The notes under the pieces were generated by a model. That model saw only the letters and a list, made by a program, of their open reading frames with translations, did no database searches and had not been told where the DNA came from. This document shows, piece after piece, positions 1 to 9,269 of a DNA stretch of 13,379 nucleotides. Source of the stretch: Cellulomonadaceae bacterium (GTDB lineage Bacteria > Actinomycetota > Actinomycetes > Actinomycetales > Cellulomonadaceae); assembly GCA_031282935.1 (NCBI GenBank), contig JAITCS010000003.1, positions 1 to 13,379 on the forward strand, written 5' to 3'. Position 1 is the first letter of the stretch. Each line of letters opens with the position of its first letter. The translations under genes and the position numbers were made by a program.

Positions 1-31
1 TAAAGTTTTTTCTGGTATTCAGGTTTAACAT
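1..31 (-). CDS. Possible N-terminus of an unidentified gene, cut by the window edge
   Basis: An ATG at 31-29 on the minus strand opens a frame reading MLNLNTRKNF before the window ends. A strong Shine-Dalgarno-like AAGGAAG (44-38) lies six bases upstream, and a perfect TATAAT (50-45) lies just before it. The two basic residues in a short N-terminus would suit the start of a signal peptide, but ten codons are too few to say. It would lie downstream of rpoC on the same strand. Only the start context supports it; no product can be named. Confidence 0.3.
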   Translation of the reverse strand, partial: MLNLNTRKNF

Positions 32-44
32 GCTTTTCTTCCTT

Positions 45-50
45 ATTATA
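45..50 (-). promoter_or_regulatory. Possible -10 element (TATAAT) before the edge gene
   Basis: The minus strand reads TATAAT at 50-45, an exact match to the vegetative -10 hexamer. No convincing -35 is seen 16-18 bp upstream (the hexamer there reads AACGGA), and a start point 6-7 bp downstream would fall inside the ribosome binding site and leave almost no leader. It may be chance in an AT-rich patch. Confidence 0.22.
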
Positions 51-145
51 AAGCAAGGCCGATACGGTCCGTTCCGGCCTCATACTCGCTGGCCACTACC
101 CCGACAAGGGATAACGGAACCGCTTCGGGGTATTCCGCTTTCACC

Positions 146-242
146 CGGTCGAGGAGACCGCCCGGGGTAAACCCCAGGCGCCCTTTTGCTGATTCTACTG
201 ACTAATGAAAGTCAGGCTGTGCTTGTCTCCGCCCTCCGGGCG
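146..242 (-). terminator. Cluster of stem-loops downstream of rpoC, probable transcription end
   Basis: Four inverted repeats follow the rpoC stop codon. They are 230-242 (5-bp stem CGCCC/GGGCG, 3-nt loop), 198-215 (CTGAC/GTCAG, 8-nt loop), 159-180 (9-bp stem with one G-U pair in the RNA, loop TTTA, the strongest) and 146-160 (5-bp stem CGGTC/GACCG). None is followed on the minus strand by a clear T tract, so if they terminate rpoBC they do so as U-less hairpins, which have been described for actinobacteria. The position directly after rpoC is the main argument. The rest of 32-255 contains no gene that can be supported. Confidence 0.5.
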
Positions 243-255
243 CTTTACCGACTTC

Positions 256-3200
256 CTAGTGGAAATCCGTAAAGTCAAAATCATCGAGCGGGATTGCGTC
301 CCCGGAACCGAAACCGAGCGTCGGGAAGTCGATCTCGTCGTAACCGAACGACTGGTACAACTCGGCCTTCGCGGCCTCCGTCGGCTCCACCTCAATCTCA
401 CGGTACTGCGCCAACCCGGTGCCAGCCGGAATCAGCTTGCCGATGATCACGTTCTCTTTCAGGCCGAGCAGCGAGTCGCGGCGCCCAGAAGTGGCCGCCT
501 CGGTCAGCACGCGCGTGGTCTCTTGGAACGAAGCCGCAGACAGCCACGAATCCGTAGCCAACGAGGCCTTCGTGATACCAATCAACTCCGGGCGCCCCGA
601 AGCGGGCTCGCCACCAGCAGCGATAGCCGCCCGGTTCGCGTCCTCAAAGCGGGTGCGCTCAGCTAACTCGCCTGGCAGCAGGTTGGTGTCGCCCGAATCA
701 AGCACCGTGATGCGCCGCAGCATTTGACGCACAATCACTTCAATATGCTTGTCGTGGATTTCCACACCCTGAGAACGGTAGGTTTCCTGCACCTGATCCA
801 CCAGGAACTGTTGCGCCTTGCGCGCCCCAAGGATTCGCAGCACCTTCTTCGGGTCGGCCGCACCCTGCGTGAACTGGGTGCCAACTATCACCTCGGCGCC
901 GTCCTCGACCCCCTCATTGAGGCGGGCCAACCTGGACACCTGATAAACCTGATCCTCAATGTCGGAGTTGGCGGGCGTCAACGTAATGGTGCGGAAACGC
1001 TCCCCCTCCTCAATCTTGATGGTGCCAGTGTACTCGGCGATGGGCGCCTCACCCTTGGGCGTACGCGCTTCAAACAACTCGGTAACACGCGGCAAACCCT
1101 GGGTCACGTCCTGGGCGCCCACCACACCACCGGTGTGGAACGTGCGCATCGTCAACTGGGTACCAGGCTCGCCAATGGACTGAGCGGCGATAATGCCCAC
1201 GGCCTCACCGATGTCCACCAACTTGCCGGTGGCCAGCGACCGCCCGTAACACATGGCGCAGGTGCCAACTCGGGATTCGCAGGTGAGCACGGAACGAATC
1301 TTGACGTGCTCAATGCCGGCGTCGTGGAGGCGGTGAATCATGTGGTCACCGAGATCCTCCCCAGCGTGTGCAATAACATTTCCGTCAGCGTCAGAAACAT
1401 CAGAAGCCAAAACGCGAGCGTAAATCGAGGTTTCAATGCGCGGGTGGGGCACCAACATGTCGCCAACTAATTCGGCTACTGGTAATTCCAAACCGCGCGA
1501 AGTACCGCAGTCAATTTCACGAATAATAACATCCTGAGAAACGTCCACAAGGCGGCGCGTCAAATACCCGGAGTCCGCAGTACGCAAAGCGGTGTCCGCC
1601 AGACCCTTACGAGCGCCGTGCGAGGCGATGAAGTATTCCAGCACCGACAAGCCTTCACGGTAATTAGACTTGATGGGGCGCGGAATGATTTCACCCTTCG
1701 GGTTAGCCACCAAGCCGCGCATACCAGCAATCTGGCGCACTTGCATCCAGTTACCGCGCGCCCCGGAACTCACCATGCGGTACAGGGTGTTGCGGGAATT
1801 GCGTTCCAGGTTGCCGCGCATGGCTTGGGCGACTTCATCGGTGGCTTCAGTCCAAATCTCGATCAGTTCCTGACGACGTTCTTCGTCAGTAATAAGACCC
1901 ATGTCGAATTGGTCTTGGACCTTTTGCGCCCGCTCTTCATGGCGCGCCATGATTTCGTCTTTATCCTCAGGCATAGCCACGTCGGCGATACCGATGGTGA
2001 CCCCAGAACGGGTTGCCCACTTGTAGCCAGCGTCTTTGAGCGCGTCCAGAGAAGCGCCAACTTCGACCTTTGGATAACTCTCCGCCAAATCATTTACGAT
2101 TTCGCTGAGCTGGTTCTTGCCAACGGTACGGTTTTGGTAAGGGTAATCAATCGGCAAGGTTTCGTTGAATAGGGTGCGGCCCAAGGTGGTTTCGAATACC
2201 AAAGGCTCAACCACTACCACCTGGCGCTCGGGGTCCTCGGCAACGATCTTGGCGCCCGCAGGCTCCGACCCGTGATTGAACGCGATCTCCTCAAGATAAA
2301 TCCGGCACGGCGCGTTCAGGTCGAGTTCACCGCGATCAAAGGCCATGATGGCCTCAGCCTGCGAGGCGAAAGTGCGACCGTAACCGCGCATGGCCTCGGC
2401 CTGGGCCAGCCCCTCGGGCGTGTCAGTTTCCGGCGACCAAGTCAGGTGGTGCAAACCGATGATCATGTCCTGGCTGGGCATAGTCACGGGGCGGCCGTCC
2501 GACGGCTTCAAGATGTTGTTCGACGACAGCATCAGGATGCGCGCCTCGGCCTGGGCTTCAGCGGAAAGCGGCAGGTGAACGGCCATCTGGTCGCCATCGA
2601 AGTCGGCGTTGAAGGCCGCGCACACGAGCGGGTGCAGGTGGATGGCTTTACCCTCCACAAGCTGCGGCTCGAACGCCTGAATACCGAGGCGGTGCAGTGT
2701 GGGGGCGCGGTTGAGCAGCACAGGGTGTTCAGTGATGACCTCTTCGAGCACGTCCCACACCACCGGGCGGGCCCGCTCCACCATGCGCTTGGCGCTCTTG
2801 ATGTTCTGCGCGTGGCTTAGCTCCACCAGGCGCTTCATAACGAACGGCTTGAACAGCTCGAGGGCCATATCCTTGGGCAAACCACACTGGTGTAATTTGA
2901 GGGTAGGGCCAACCACAATAACCGAACGGCCAGAATAGTCCACGCGCTTGCCGAGCAGGTTTTGGCGGAACCGCCCTTGCTTGCCCTTGAGCATGTCGGA
3001 AATGGACTTGAGCGGACGGTTGCCTGGCCCGGTAACCGGACGGCCCCTGCGGCCATTATCGAAGAGGGAATCCACAGCCTCTTGCAACATGCGCTTTTCG
3101 TTATTTACGATGATTTCCGGCGCCCCGAGATCCAATAAACGCTTGAGGCGGTTATTTCGGTTGATAACGCGGCGATAAAGATCGTTAAGATCAGAGGTGG

Positions 3201-4206
3201 CGAAACGACCACCGTCTAGTTGCACCATTGGGCGCAAATCCGGCGGAATAACAGGCACAACCGTGAGAACCATTGCCTCCGGCTTGTTGTCGGTGGTCAA
3301 AAACGCGTTAACAACCTTGAGGCGCTTGAGCGCGCGTGCCTTACGTTGACCCTTACCAGTTTGGATGATCTCGCGTAATTCGGTGGCTTCTTTTTCCAGG
3401 TCGAAGGATTGCAGCCGCTTTTGGATAGCTTCTGCCCCCATATACGCCTCGAAATAGGAGCCGTAACGATTCTTTAGGCTGCGATAAAGGTGCTCGTCGC
3501 CCTCTAAATCACCAACTTGCAGATTCTTGAACCGATCCCAAACCTCATCCAAACGCTCGATATCAGAATCAGCCCGCTTGCGAATGTTGCCCATTTCGCG
3601 TTCCGCTGCGTCGCGCAGTTTCCGCTTGGCGTCTTTGCTGGCCTTTTCGGCCTCTAATTCGGCGAGGTCAATTTCGAGCTTCTGCAAACGAGCGGCAATA
3701 TCGGCATCGCGGATATCGGCGATCTGCTTCTTTTCGAGGTCAACTTCATCCTGCAACTGGGGCATGTCCTCGTGGCGCATTTCCTCGTCCACAAAGGTGA
3801 CCATGTAGGCCGCGAAATAGATGACCTTTTCTAGGTCTTTCGGAGCCAAATCCAGCAAATAACCCAAGCGGGAAGGCATACCCTTAAAGAACCAGATGTG
3901 CGTAACCGGCGCAGCCAATTCAATATGACCCATCCGATCACGGCGCACCTTAGAGCGAGTTACCTCAACCCCACAGCGCTCACAAACAATGCCCTTAAAG
4001 CGCACTCGCTTGTATTTACCGCAGTTACATTCCCAATCTCGGGTGGGTCCGAAAATCTTTTCACAGAAAAGGCCGTCTTTCTCGGGCTTGAGCGTGCGGT
4101 AGTTGATGGTTTCCGGCTTTTTTACCTCACCGTGCGACCACGCCCGCATATCATCTGCATTAGCCAGCCCAATGCGCAATTCCTCGAAAACGTTAACGTC
4201 TAGCAT
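256..4206 (-). CDS. rpoC: DNA-directed RNA polymerase subunit beta prime
   Basis: Encodes the largest RNA polymerase subunit (1316 aa), which forms one side of the active-centre cleft and carries the catalytic magnesium. The catalytic loop NADFDGD is at residues 533-539 (Asp535, 537 and 539). The N-terminal zinc ribbon has Cys60, 62, 75 and 78, and the second zinc site has Cys900, 976, 983 and 986, so both are complete. The trigger-loop segment [12 protein letters not shown] is intact. A lysine/glutamate-rich, probably coiled insertion at roughly residues 150-230 is typical of actinobacterial beta prime, and the length is as expected for the phylum. The ATG start (4206-4204) has TAGGG five bases upstream and lies 11 nt after the rpoB stop, so the two are cotranscribed. 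The stop is TAG at 258-256. No frameshift or missing motif is seen. Confidence 0.99.
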   Translation of the reverse strand: MLDVNVFEELRIGLANADDMRAWSHGEVKKPETINYRTLKPEKDGLFCEKIFGPTRDWECNCGKYKRVRFKGIVCERCGVEVTRSKVRRDRMGHIELAAPVTHIWFFKGMPSRLGYLLDLAPKDLEKVIYFAAYMVTFVDEEMRHEDMPQLQDEVDLEKKQIADIRDADIAARLQKLEIDLAELEAEKASKDAKRKLRDAAEREMGNIRKRADSDIERLDEVWDRFKNLQVGDLEGDEHLYRSLKNRYGSYFEAYMGAEAIQKRLQSFDLEKEATELREIIQTGKGQRKARALKRLKVVNAFLTTDNKPEAMVLTVVPVIPPDLRPMVQLDGGRFATSDLNDLYRRVINRNNRLKRLLDLGAPEIIVNNEKRMLQEAVDSLFDNGRRGRPVTGPGNRPLKSISDMLKGKQGRFRQNLLGKRVDYSGRSVIVVGPTLKLHQCGLPKDMALELFKPFVMKRLVELSHAQNIKSAKRMVERARPVVWDVLEEVITEHPVLLNRAPTLHRLGIQAFEPQLVEGKAIHLHPLVCAAFNADFDGDQMAVHLPLSAEAQAEARILMLSSNNILKPSDGRPVTMPSQDMIIGLHHLTWSPETDTPEGLAQAEAMRGYGRTFASQAEAIMAFDRGELDLNAPCRIYLEEIAFNHGSEPAGAKIVAEDPERQVVVVEPLVFETTLGRTLFNETLPIDYPYQNRTVGKNQLSEIVNDLAESYPKVEVGASLDALKDAGYKWATRSGVTIGIADVAMPEDKDEIMARHEERAQKVQDQFDMGLITDEERRQELIEIWTEATDEVAQAMRGNLERNSRNTLYRMVSSGARGNWMQVRQIAGMRGLVANPKGEIIPRPIKSNYREGLSVLEYFIASHGARKGLADTALRTADSGYLTRRLVDVSQDVIIREIDCGTSRGLELPVAELVGDMLVPHPRIETSIYARVLASDVSDADGNVIAHAGEDLGDHMIHRLHDAGIEHVKIRSVLTCESRVGTCAMCYGRSLATGKLVDIGEAVGIIAAQSIGEPGTQLTMRTFHTGGVVGAQDVTQGLPRVTELFEARTPKGEAPIAEYTGTIKIEEGERFRTITLTPANSDIEDQVYQVSRLARLNEGVEDGAEVIVGTQFTQGAADPKKVLRILGARKAQQFLVDQVQETYRSQGVEIHDKHIEVIVRQMLRRITVLDSGDTNLLPGELAERTRFEDANRAAIAAGGEPASGRPELIGITKASLATDSWLSAASFQETTRVLTEAATSGRRDSLLGLKENVIIGKLIPAGTGLAQYREIEVEPTEAAKAELYQSFGYDEIDFPTLGFGSGDAIPLDDFDFTDFH

Positions 4207-4217
4207 AAAAACCCTAC

Positions 4218-7200
4218 TTAAATTTCGTCAATTGAAGATGCTGCGTTGGGACGCGAGGATAAGTTGATGCCAAGGTCGTCTGCGGCCGCATAAACCTCTT
4301 CGTCGTTATCTCTCATATCAACTAGTTCGCCATCAGCAGAGAGCACTTCCACATTCAGACACAAGGATTGCATTTCTTTCAGCAACACCTTGAATGATTC
4401 CGGAATACCGGAATCGGGAATGTTCTCGCCTTTCACGATAGCCTCATAAACCTTAACTCGGCCGGGGATATCGTCAGACTTAATGGTCAACAATTCTTGG
4501 AGAGTGTACGCGGCGCCGTAAGCTTCAAGCGCCCAAACCTCCATCTCACCAAAGCGCTGCCCACCGAATTGTGCTTTACCGCCCAAAGGCTGCTGGGTAA
4601 TCATCGAATAAGGGCCAGTGCTGCGCGCGTGAATCTTGTCATCCACCAAGTGGTGCAATTTCAAGATGTACATGTAGCCAACCGAGATCGGGTCAGGGAA
4701 CGGCTCGCCGCTGCGGCCATCGAACAGGAACACCTTGCCCGGCTGCCCAGGCACCAGCACCTCATCGTTCTCCAGCACAACCTCGCCCTCGGCGTTGACC
4801 TCACGGCTGGTGCGCACAAACGGCTTGCCCATCATGCGTACGCCGTCACGGTTAGGCAACGTGGTGCTCAGCAGGCCCTGCAGAGCATCCTCGGCCAGAC
4901 CGTCGAATACTGGGGTGGCAACTGGCGTCCACGGCTCGGAACGCTGCGCGATCTCAGGCACGTGCGCCTTCCAGCTCGGGTCGCCCTCGGCTTGGTTGAT
5001 GTCCCAACCCCGGCTGGCAACCCACCCGAGGTGAGTTTCCATGACCTGACCCACGTTCATACGGCCAGGCACACCCAACGGGTTCAGGATAACGTCAACC
5101 GGAGTGCCGTCGGGCAAGAAAGGCATGTCTTCTTGCGGCAAAATGCGGGAGATAACACCCTTATTACCGTGGCGGCCCGCCAACTTGTCGCCAACGGTAA
5201 TCTTACGGCGTTGCGCAATATGCACACGCACCATTTCATTTACGCCGGTAGGCAATTCGTCGCCATCTTCTGCCGAGAATGTACGAACTCCGATAACAGT
5301 ACCGCGCTCACCGTGCGGCACTTTCAAGGAAGTGTCACGAACCTCGCGGGCCTTTTCACCAAAGATAGCGCGAAGCAAACGCTCTTCTGGGGTTAGTTCA
5401 GTTTCACCCTTCGGGGTGACTTTACCAACCAGCACATCACCAGAGTCAACCTCGGCACCAATTCGGATAATACCGCGCTCATCCAAATCCGCTAACGCTT
5501 CTTCGGAAACGTTTGGGATCTCGCGGGTGATTTCTTCGGGGCCCAGTTTAGTATCGCGCGCATCAACTTCATATTCTTCAATATGAATGGAGCTCAATAC
5601 ATCGTCTTCAACCAAACGCTGGCTTAGAATAATCGCGTCCTCGTAGTTGTAACCTTCCCAACTCATAAACGCGACTAACAAGTTACGACCCAAAGCCAAC
5701 TCGCCCTGATCGGTGGCGGGGCCATCAGCCAAAACCGAACCGACCTCAACGCGATCACCCTCAGTAGCAATTACGCGCTGATTGTAAGAAGTGCCCTGAT
5801 TAGAACGCACAAACTTATGTACGCGATAAGAACTGGTGCTGCCATCATCGTTAGAAACGATAACAACGTCAGCGCTCACCTCAGTAACCACGCCCGGCTT
5901 AGTGGCGACAACCACGTCACCGGCGTCAATCGCGGCACGGCGCTCCATGCCAGTACCAACCAACGGCATTTCGCTCTGCACCAGCGGCACGGCTTGGCGC
6001 TGCATGTTCGCCCCCATGAGCGCGCGGTTCGCATCGTCATGCTCAAGGAACGGAATCAGCGCAGTAGCAACAGACACCATCTGACGTGGAGAAACGTCAA
6101 TGTACTCTACCTGATCGGGGGCCACGTCATCGGTCTCGCCGCCCTTGATCCGCACCAAAACGCGGTCGCCAGTAAAGCGGCCTGCGTCGTCCAGCGGAGA
6201 ACTGGCCTGGGCAATAACGTAACGATCCTCGTCATCGGCCGTCAGGTAGTCAATCTGGTCGGTGACCTGCCCGTTCTCGACCTTGCGGTACGGGGTTTCG
6301 ATGAACCCGAACGGGTTGATGCGACCAAACGACGCCAGCGAACCGATCAGACCGATGTTCGGGCCTTCCGGGGTCTCAATCGGGCACATGCGACCGTAGT
6401 GCGAGGGGTGAACGTCACGAACCTCCATGCCAGCGCGATCCCGTGACAAACCGCCAGGGCCGAGCGCGTTCAGGCGCCGCTTGTGGGTCAAACCGGCCAG
6501 CGGATTGTTCTGATCCATGAACTGCGACAACTGCGAAGTGCCGAAGAACTCACGAATCGCGGCCGTTACCGGGCGAATGTTGATCAGCGATTGCGGGGTG
6601 ATGCCCTCGACATCTTGCGTGGTCATGCGCTCGCGCACCACGCGCTCCATGCGGCTCAACCCGGTGCGAACTTGGTTCTGAATCAGTTCGCCAACAGCAC
6701 GAATACGGCGGTTGCCGAAGTGGTCAATATCGTCTGTTTCGACGCGAACCTCAATAGGCTCACCGTTCTTGTTTACCCCTGGCAAAGTCGCTTGGTCGGC
6801 GTGCAAAGCCGCGAGATACTTAATCGTGGCAATGATATCCTCAAGGCGCAAAACCGATTCAGACAATTCACCTTGCAAGCCCAACTTTTTGCAAACCTTG
6901 TAACGGCCCACTTTCGCCAAATCATAACGCTTGGCATTAAAGTAGAAATTGTCTAGCAGGTTGCGACCAGCCTCAACCGTGGGGGGTTCGCCCGGGCGAA
7001 TCTTACGATAAATGTCAACCAGCGCTTCGTCTTGGGTATGAACAGTGTCCTTTTCCAAGGTTTCCAACACAGTAGGATAATTAGCGAATTCCTCGCGAAT
7101 CTCCTGCTCCGTCATTCCAAGCGCCTTCAGCAAAACTGTAACAGATTGCTTACGCTTACGGTCAATACGAACACCAACCGCGTCCCGCTTGTCAATCTCA

Positions 7201-7820
7201 AACTCTAGCCAAGCCCCACGGGTGGGGATAATCTTTGCGCTAAAGATATCCTTATCGGAGGTCTTATCGGGCACGCGCTCAAAATAAACCCCAGGGCTAC
7301 GCACCAACTGGCTAACCACTACCCGCTCAGTGCCACTAATGATAAAAGTGCCGCGCGGAGTCATAATGGGAAACTCGCCCATAAACACGGTTTGGGATTT
7401 AATCTCAAAGGTGGTATAGTTGGTGAACTCGGCCGTCACATAAAGGTTACGGGAATAGGTGTGGTCTTTTTCCCGGCACTCTTCAGGCGTATACTTGGGT
7501 TCATCAAAATACGGGTTCGAGAACGTCAAGGACATGGTCTGCCCAAAATCCTCGATAGGGGAAATCTCTTCAAATATTTCCTCTAAACCGCTTTTATCTG
7601 GAATAGAGCCATCCGAGGCGGCGACTCGCGCCTGCCAAGCCTCGTTGCCGAGCAGCCAGTCAAAGCTCTCGGTTTGCAACGCCAAAAGATCGGGCAATAA
7701 GGGTGCCCCAGATTTCGGGTCATTCGGTTCAGCGATTCGAGCGAACGACACGCGAGGTGACGCGGTTCGCTGGATAATCGATTCAGGTGTTGGAGCTACG
7801 GGTGTGCGCGTGGCAGCCAA
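4218..7820 (-). CDS. rpoB: DNA-directed RNA polymerase subunit beta
   Basis: Encodes the second catalytic subunit of RNA polymerase (1200 aa, slightly longer than many actinobacterial homologues through its N-terminal tail). The rifampicin pocket is at residues 427-453. The conserved [12 protein letters not shown] at 877-888 contains the two lysines (879 and 887) that match active-centre lysines of E. coli RpoB. The C-terminal clamp-contacting block [18 protein letters not shown] is intact. The start is TTG (7820-7818), supported by AAGGA at 7831-7827 with six bases of spacing; TTG is also used by mycobacterial rpoB. Residue 451 is Asn (codon AAC, 6470-6468) where E. coli has Ser531 and M. 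tuberculosis has Ser450, and residue 442 is Ala where both have Ser. Those two sites sit in an otherwise canonical pocket with Gln433, Asp436 and His446 retained. Reduced rifampicin sensitivity is therefore inferred. Stop TAA is at 4220-4218. Confidence 0.99.
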   Translation of the reverse strand: MAATRTPVAPTPESIIQRTASPRVSFARIAEPNDPKSGAPLLPDLLALQTESFDWLLGNEAWQARVAASDGSIPDKSGLEEIFEEISPIEDFGQTMSLTFSNPYFDEPKYTPEECREKDHTYSRNLYVTAEFTNYTTFEIKSQTVFMGEFPIMTPRGTFIISGTERVVVSQLVRSPGVYFERVPDKTSDKDIFSAKIIPTRGAWLEFEIDKRDAVGVRIDRKRKQSVTVLLKALGMTEQEIREEFANYPTVLETLEKDTVHTQDEALVDIYRKIRPGEPPTVEAGRNLLDNFYFNAKRYDLAKVGRYKVCKKLGLQGELSESVLRLEDIIATIKYLAALHADQATLPGVNKNGEPIEVRVETDDIDHFGNRRIRAVGELIQNQVRTGLSRMERVVRERMTTQDVEGITPQSLINIRPVTAAIREFFGTSQLSQFMDQNNPLAGLTHKRRLNALGPGGLSRDRAGMEVRDVHPSHYGRMCPIETPEGPNIGLIGSLASFGRINPFGFIETPYRKVENGQVTDQIDYLTADDEDRYVIAQASSPLDDAGRFTGDRVLVRIKGGETDDVAPDQVEYIDVSPRQMVSVATALIPFLEHDDANRALMGANMQRQAVPLVQSEMPLVGTGMERRAAIDAGDVVVATKPGVVTEVSADVVIVSNDDGSTSSYRVHKFVRSNQGTSYNQRVIATEGDRVEVGSVLADGPATDQGELALGRNLLVAFMSWEGYNYEDAIILSQRLVEDDVLSSIHIEEYEVDARDTKLGPEEITREIPNVSEEALADLDERGIIRIGAEVDSGDVLVGKVTPKGETELTPEERLLRAIFGEKAREVRDTSLKVPHGERGTVIGVRTFSAEDGDELPTGVNEMVRVHIAQRRKITVGDKLAGRHGNKGVISRILPQEDMPFLPDGTPVDVILNPLGVPGRMNVGQVMETHLGWVASRGWDINQAEGDPSWKAHVPEIAQRSEPWTPVATPVFDGLAEDALQGLLSTTLPNRDGVRMMGKPFVRTSREVNAEGEVVLENDEVLVPGQPGKVFLFDGRSGEPFPDPISVGYMYILKLHHLVDDKIHARSTGPYSMITQQPLGGKAQFGGQRFGEMEVWALEAYGAAYTLQELLTIKSDDIPGRVKVYEAIVKGENIPDSGIPESFKVLLKEMQSLCLNVEVLSADGELVDMRDNDEEVYAAADDLGINLSSRPNAASSIDEI

Positions 7821-7826
7821 GGGGTA

Positions 7827-7831
7827 TCCTT
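7827..7831 (-). promoter_or_regulatory. Ribosome binding site fixing the TTG start of rpoB
   Basis: AAGGA on the minus strand, six bases before the TTG at 7820. It directly follows the 10-bp palindrome CCCTGCAGGG (7832-7841), which could form a small hairpin next to the ribosome binding site. Its spacing supports TTG rather than a downstream codon as the start. Confidence 0.7.
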
Positions 7832-7975
7832 CCCTGCAGGGGTTGCGCGGTCTATTCGCGTTACGGTTTGCGGCCTACCTACGAACTCTGCTCACGTCAA
7901 AACGCGGCTTGTCAAATAGCGACTTGCCGCTGGTGTTTGGGCGCGGGCGGGCGGACGTTGGTGTGAGGTGCAACA

Positions 7976-8014
7976 CTATTACAAGTATCTAGCAGTTTTG
8001 GCAACGGCGTCCAA
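7976..8014 (-). promoter_or_regulatory. Candidate rpoBC promoter region
   Basis: Two overlapping promoter-like arrangements lie about 160-190 nt upstream of rpoB on the minus strand: TTGGAC (8014-8009) with 17 bp to TAGATA (7991-7986), and TTGCCA (8004-7999) with 17 bp to TAATAG (7981-7976). The -35 hexamers are reasonable and the -10 hexamers poor. A long untranslated leader is common for rpoBC. This is the best match by eye, not a firm call. Confidence 0.27.
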
Positions 8015-8057
8015 TATAGTAACTAGTTTTCGTCGCAATCTGATTTTCTGGCCTAAA

Positions 8058-8087
8058 TTGAACGCCCTCTTGTCCGTAAGGTAGTGT
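8058..8087 (+). promoter_or_regulatory. Candidate promoter of the phosphatase-cupin pair
   Basis: TTGAAC (8058-8063) and TAGTGT (8082-8087), spaced by 18 bp on the plus strand. TAGTGT fits the relaxed TANNNT -10 pattern of actinobacteria. Transcription from about 8094 would give a GC-rich leader near 150 nt that includes the repeats at 8146-8220. Confidence 0.33.
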
Positions 8088-8145
8088 TTGTGCCGTTATG
8101 CTTGGGGGGCCGGAGCCTGCTTGCGACACGTCGGGGCTGCGCCGT

Positions 8146-8220
8146 GGTCGCGCCTGGGTCGCGCCGCCTTGCTGGTGTGCGGGGCCGCGTCGCCTTGCCG
8201 GTTCGCGGGGGTTGCGCCTT
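8146..8220 (+). repeat. Short GC-rich direct repeats in the phosphatase leader
   Basis: GGTCGCGCC occurs at 8146-8154 and again at 8157-8165. A 20-base unit starting CGCCTTGC and ending GCGGGG occurs at 8165-8184 and 8191-8210 (17 of 20 bases identical, period 26), and a third CGCCTT follows at 8215-8220. The repeats are noncoding by position. They may be simple tandem duplications or structural elements in the leader RNA. Confidence 0.55.
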
Positions 8221-8243
8221 TCTTCTTTTGAGTTGGAGCTAGG

Positions 8244-8900
8244 ATGGGTGGCATGGCCTCTCGAAGTACCGCTGCTCCGAATAAACGCCTCCCCCTGCAC
8301 CGCCCAGCGCCCCAGCCGACGCGCGCGAACCTGACCTGGCTCACCGACACCCTGGCCACGGGGGGCGACTTCGAATATGACCCAGTGTTAGCCGCCGAAC
8401 AAGTTGAGGACTTATTGGCGCAACAGGTGGGCGTTATTATTGATTGCCGTATTGAGGCCGACGACGGCGATATCTGGGCGCAGTATCCTGAAATAGAATA
8501 CCACCATTTACCAGAAGATGATTACGGTGGCCACAAAATGTCTGCCAACCATTTCGCAAAAGCGGTTTCGATTGCGCGCGCTGCCCACGCCCAGGGCAAA
8601 AAGGTGTTAGCGCACTGCCATATGGGGATAAATCGGGGGCCTTCAACCGCTTTCGCTATTCTGCTTGATCGCGGTTTCAGCGCCGCAGAAGCGTTTGACC
8701 TGATTCGCGCCAAACGCCCAATTTCCGCCGTGTATTACGCCGAGGATGCCTTAGTTGCGCACCTGAACAGGCAAGGTGTTGACCCCGCGCCGGAGTTGGC
8801 AAAGTTCCGCGCGCACCACGATCAGGTGTTCACGCCCACCGAGATTGCCCAAATTGCGCACACCATCCGCCAAACTCACCAAGCTCGCGGCGACCTCTAG
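8244..8900 (+). CDS. Dual-specificity-type protein phosphatase
   Basis: A 218-aa predicted cytoplasmic protein with the cysteine-phosphatase signature HCxxGxxR at residues 124-131 (nucleophile Cys125, phosphate-binding Arg131), followed by GPS as in dual-specificity phosphatases. Asp92 and Asp93, about 32 residues upstream, are candidates for the general acid. The fold core spans roughly residues 30-170. Residues 171-218 form a His/Gln-rich, probably helical tail of unknown role. The substrate cannot be inferred; a phosphoprotein, phosphoinositide or nucleotide phosphate are all possible. Start ATG 8244 has GGAG (8235-8238) upstream; ATG 8253 (residue 4), with AGGA in front, is a near-equal alternative. 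The stop codon TAG shares its last base with the GTG start of the cupin gene, so the two are probably translated together. Confidence 0.85.
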   Translation: MGGMASRSTAAPNKRLPLHRPAPQPTRANLTWLTDTLATGGDFEYDPVLAAEQVEDLLAQQVGVIIDCRIEADDGDIWAQYPEIEYHHLPEDDYGGHKMSANHFAKAVSIARAAHAQGKKVLAHCHMGINRGPSTAFAILLDRGFSAAEAFDLIRAKRPISAVYYAEDALVAHLNRQGVDPAPELAKFRAHHDQVFTPTEIAQIAHTIRQTHQARGDL

Positions 8901-9217
8901 TGGCTTTTGCACCGATTAACATTCTCGACCTGCCTAGCAGGCCAATGGACGCTGAGCAGACCGATGTGCTGCTGTCCGACGGCGGCGTGCGAGTGGAGCG
9001 GATCGTCAGCTCTGGGCAGACCACCGATTGGTATGACCAGGCCGAAACTGAGTTCGTGGCACTAATATCGGGCCAAGCGGTAATCGAGTATGCCGATGGC
9101 GAAACCGTCACCCTCGCCGCTGGCGACACCCTGCTCATCGAACCGCACGAAAAGCACCGCGTCGCCTATACCTCCGCAAACCCGCCCTGCATCTGGCTCT
9201 GCGTCTTCTACGGATAG
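8900..9217 (+). CDS. Small single-domain cupin protein
   Basis: A 105-aa predicted cytoplasmic single beta-barrel protein. The second cupin motif is clear at residues 75-88 (GDTLLIEPHEKHRV), with His83 and His86 as possible metal ligands. The first motif is degenerate: the usual HxH...E is replaced by residues 43-51, DWYDQAETE, so Asp46, Gln47, Glu49 or Glu51 would have to stand in. This DWYDQ form recurs in a bacterial subgroup annotated only as cupin-domain protein, as far as I recall. The GTG start (8900-8902) overlaps the phosphatase stop by one base and has no strong ribosome binding site, which points to translational coupling. The function is unknown; a sensor or accessory partner of the phosphatase is conceivable. 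The gene converges on the permease gene with 52 nt between them. Confidence 0.82.
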   Translation: MAFAPINILDLPSRPMDAEQTDVLLSDGGVRVERIVSSGQTTDWYDQAETEFVALISGQAVIEYADGETVTLAAGDTLLIEPHEKHRVAYTSANPPCIWLCVFYG

Positions 9218-9269
9218 CGACGTGCAGCAGATCGCCCGCCCCGCGAGTTCTGGCCCTAATTCGAAGCAA

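Larger units (their letters stand above)
7821..8243. other. Divergent intergenic region between rpoB and the phosphatase gene
   Basis: 423 nt with no convincing gene. It divides into an rpoB leader, an AT-richer core at about 7975-8075 that holds the candidate promoters for both directions, and a very GC-rich stretch at 8101-8220 with short direct repeats that would form the leader of the phosphatase mRNA. Two open frames on the minus strand here (7989-8300 and 8096-8359) encode low-complexity Arg/Pro/Ala-rich sequence without a good ribosome binding site and look spurious. Confidence 0.6.

Noticed and set aside
4497..5396. Long plus-strand open frame (299 codons) inside rpoB
   Set aside because: It lies antisense to a fully conserved rpoB and encodes His/Arg/Leu-biased sequence with no motif; a by-product of codon bias. 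The same holds for 724-1470, 1618-2172, 2272-2820 and 5817-6446.
7989..8359. Two minus-strand open frames (103 and 87 codons) upstream of rpoB
   Set aside because: They are low-complexity, Arg/Pro-rich, overlap the GC-rich repeats and the phosphatase start, and lack a credible ribosome binding site.
9218..9269. Terminator between the convergent cupin and permease genes
   Set aside because: Only 52 nt, and no inverted repeat of useful length with a T tract on either strand.
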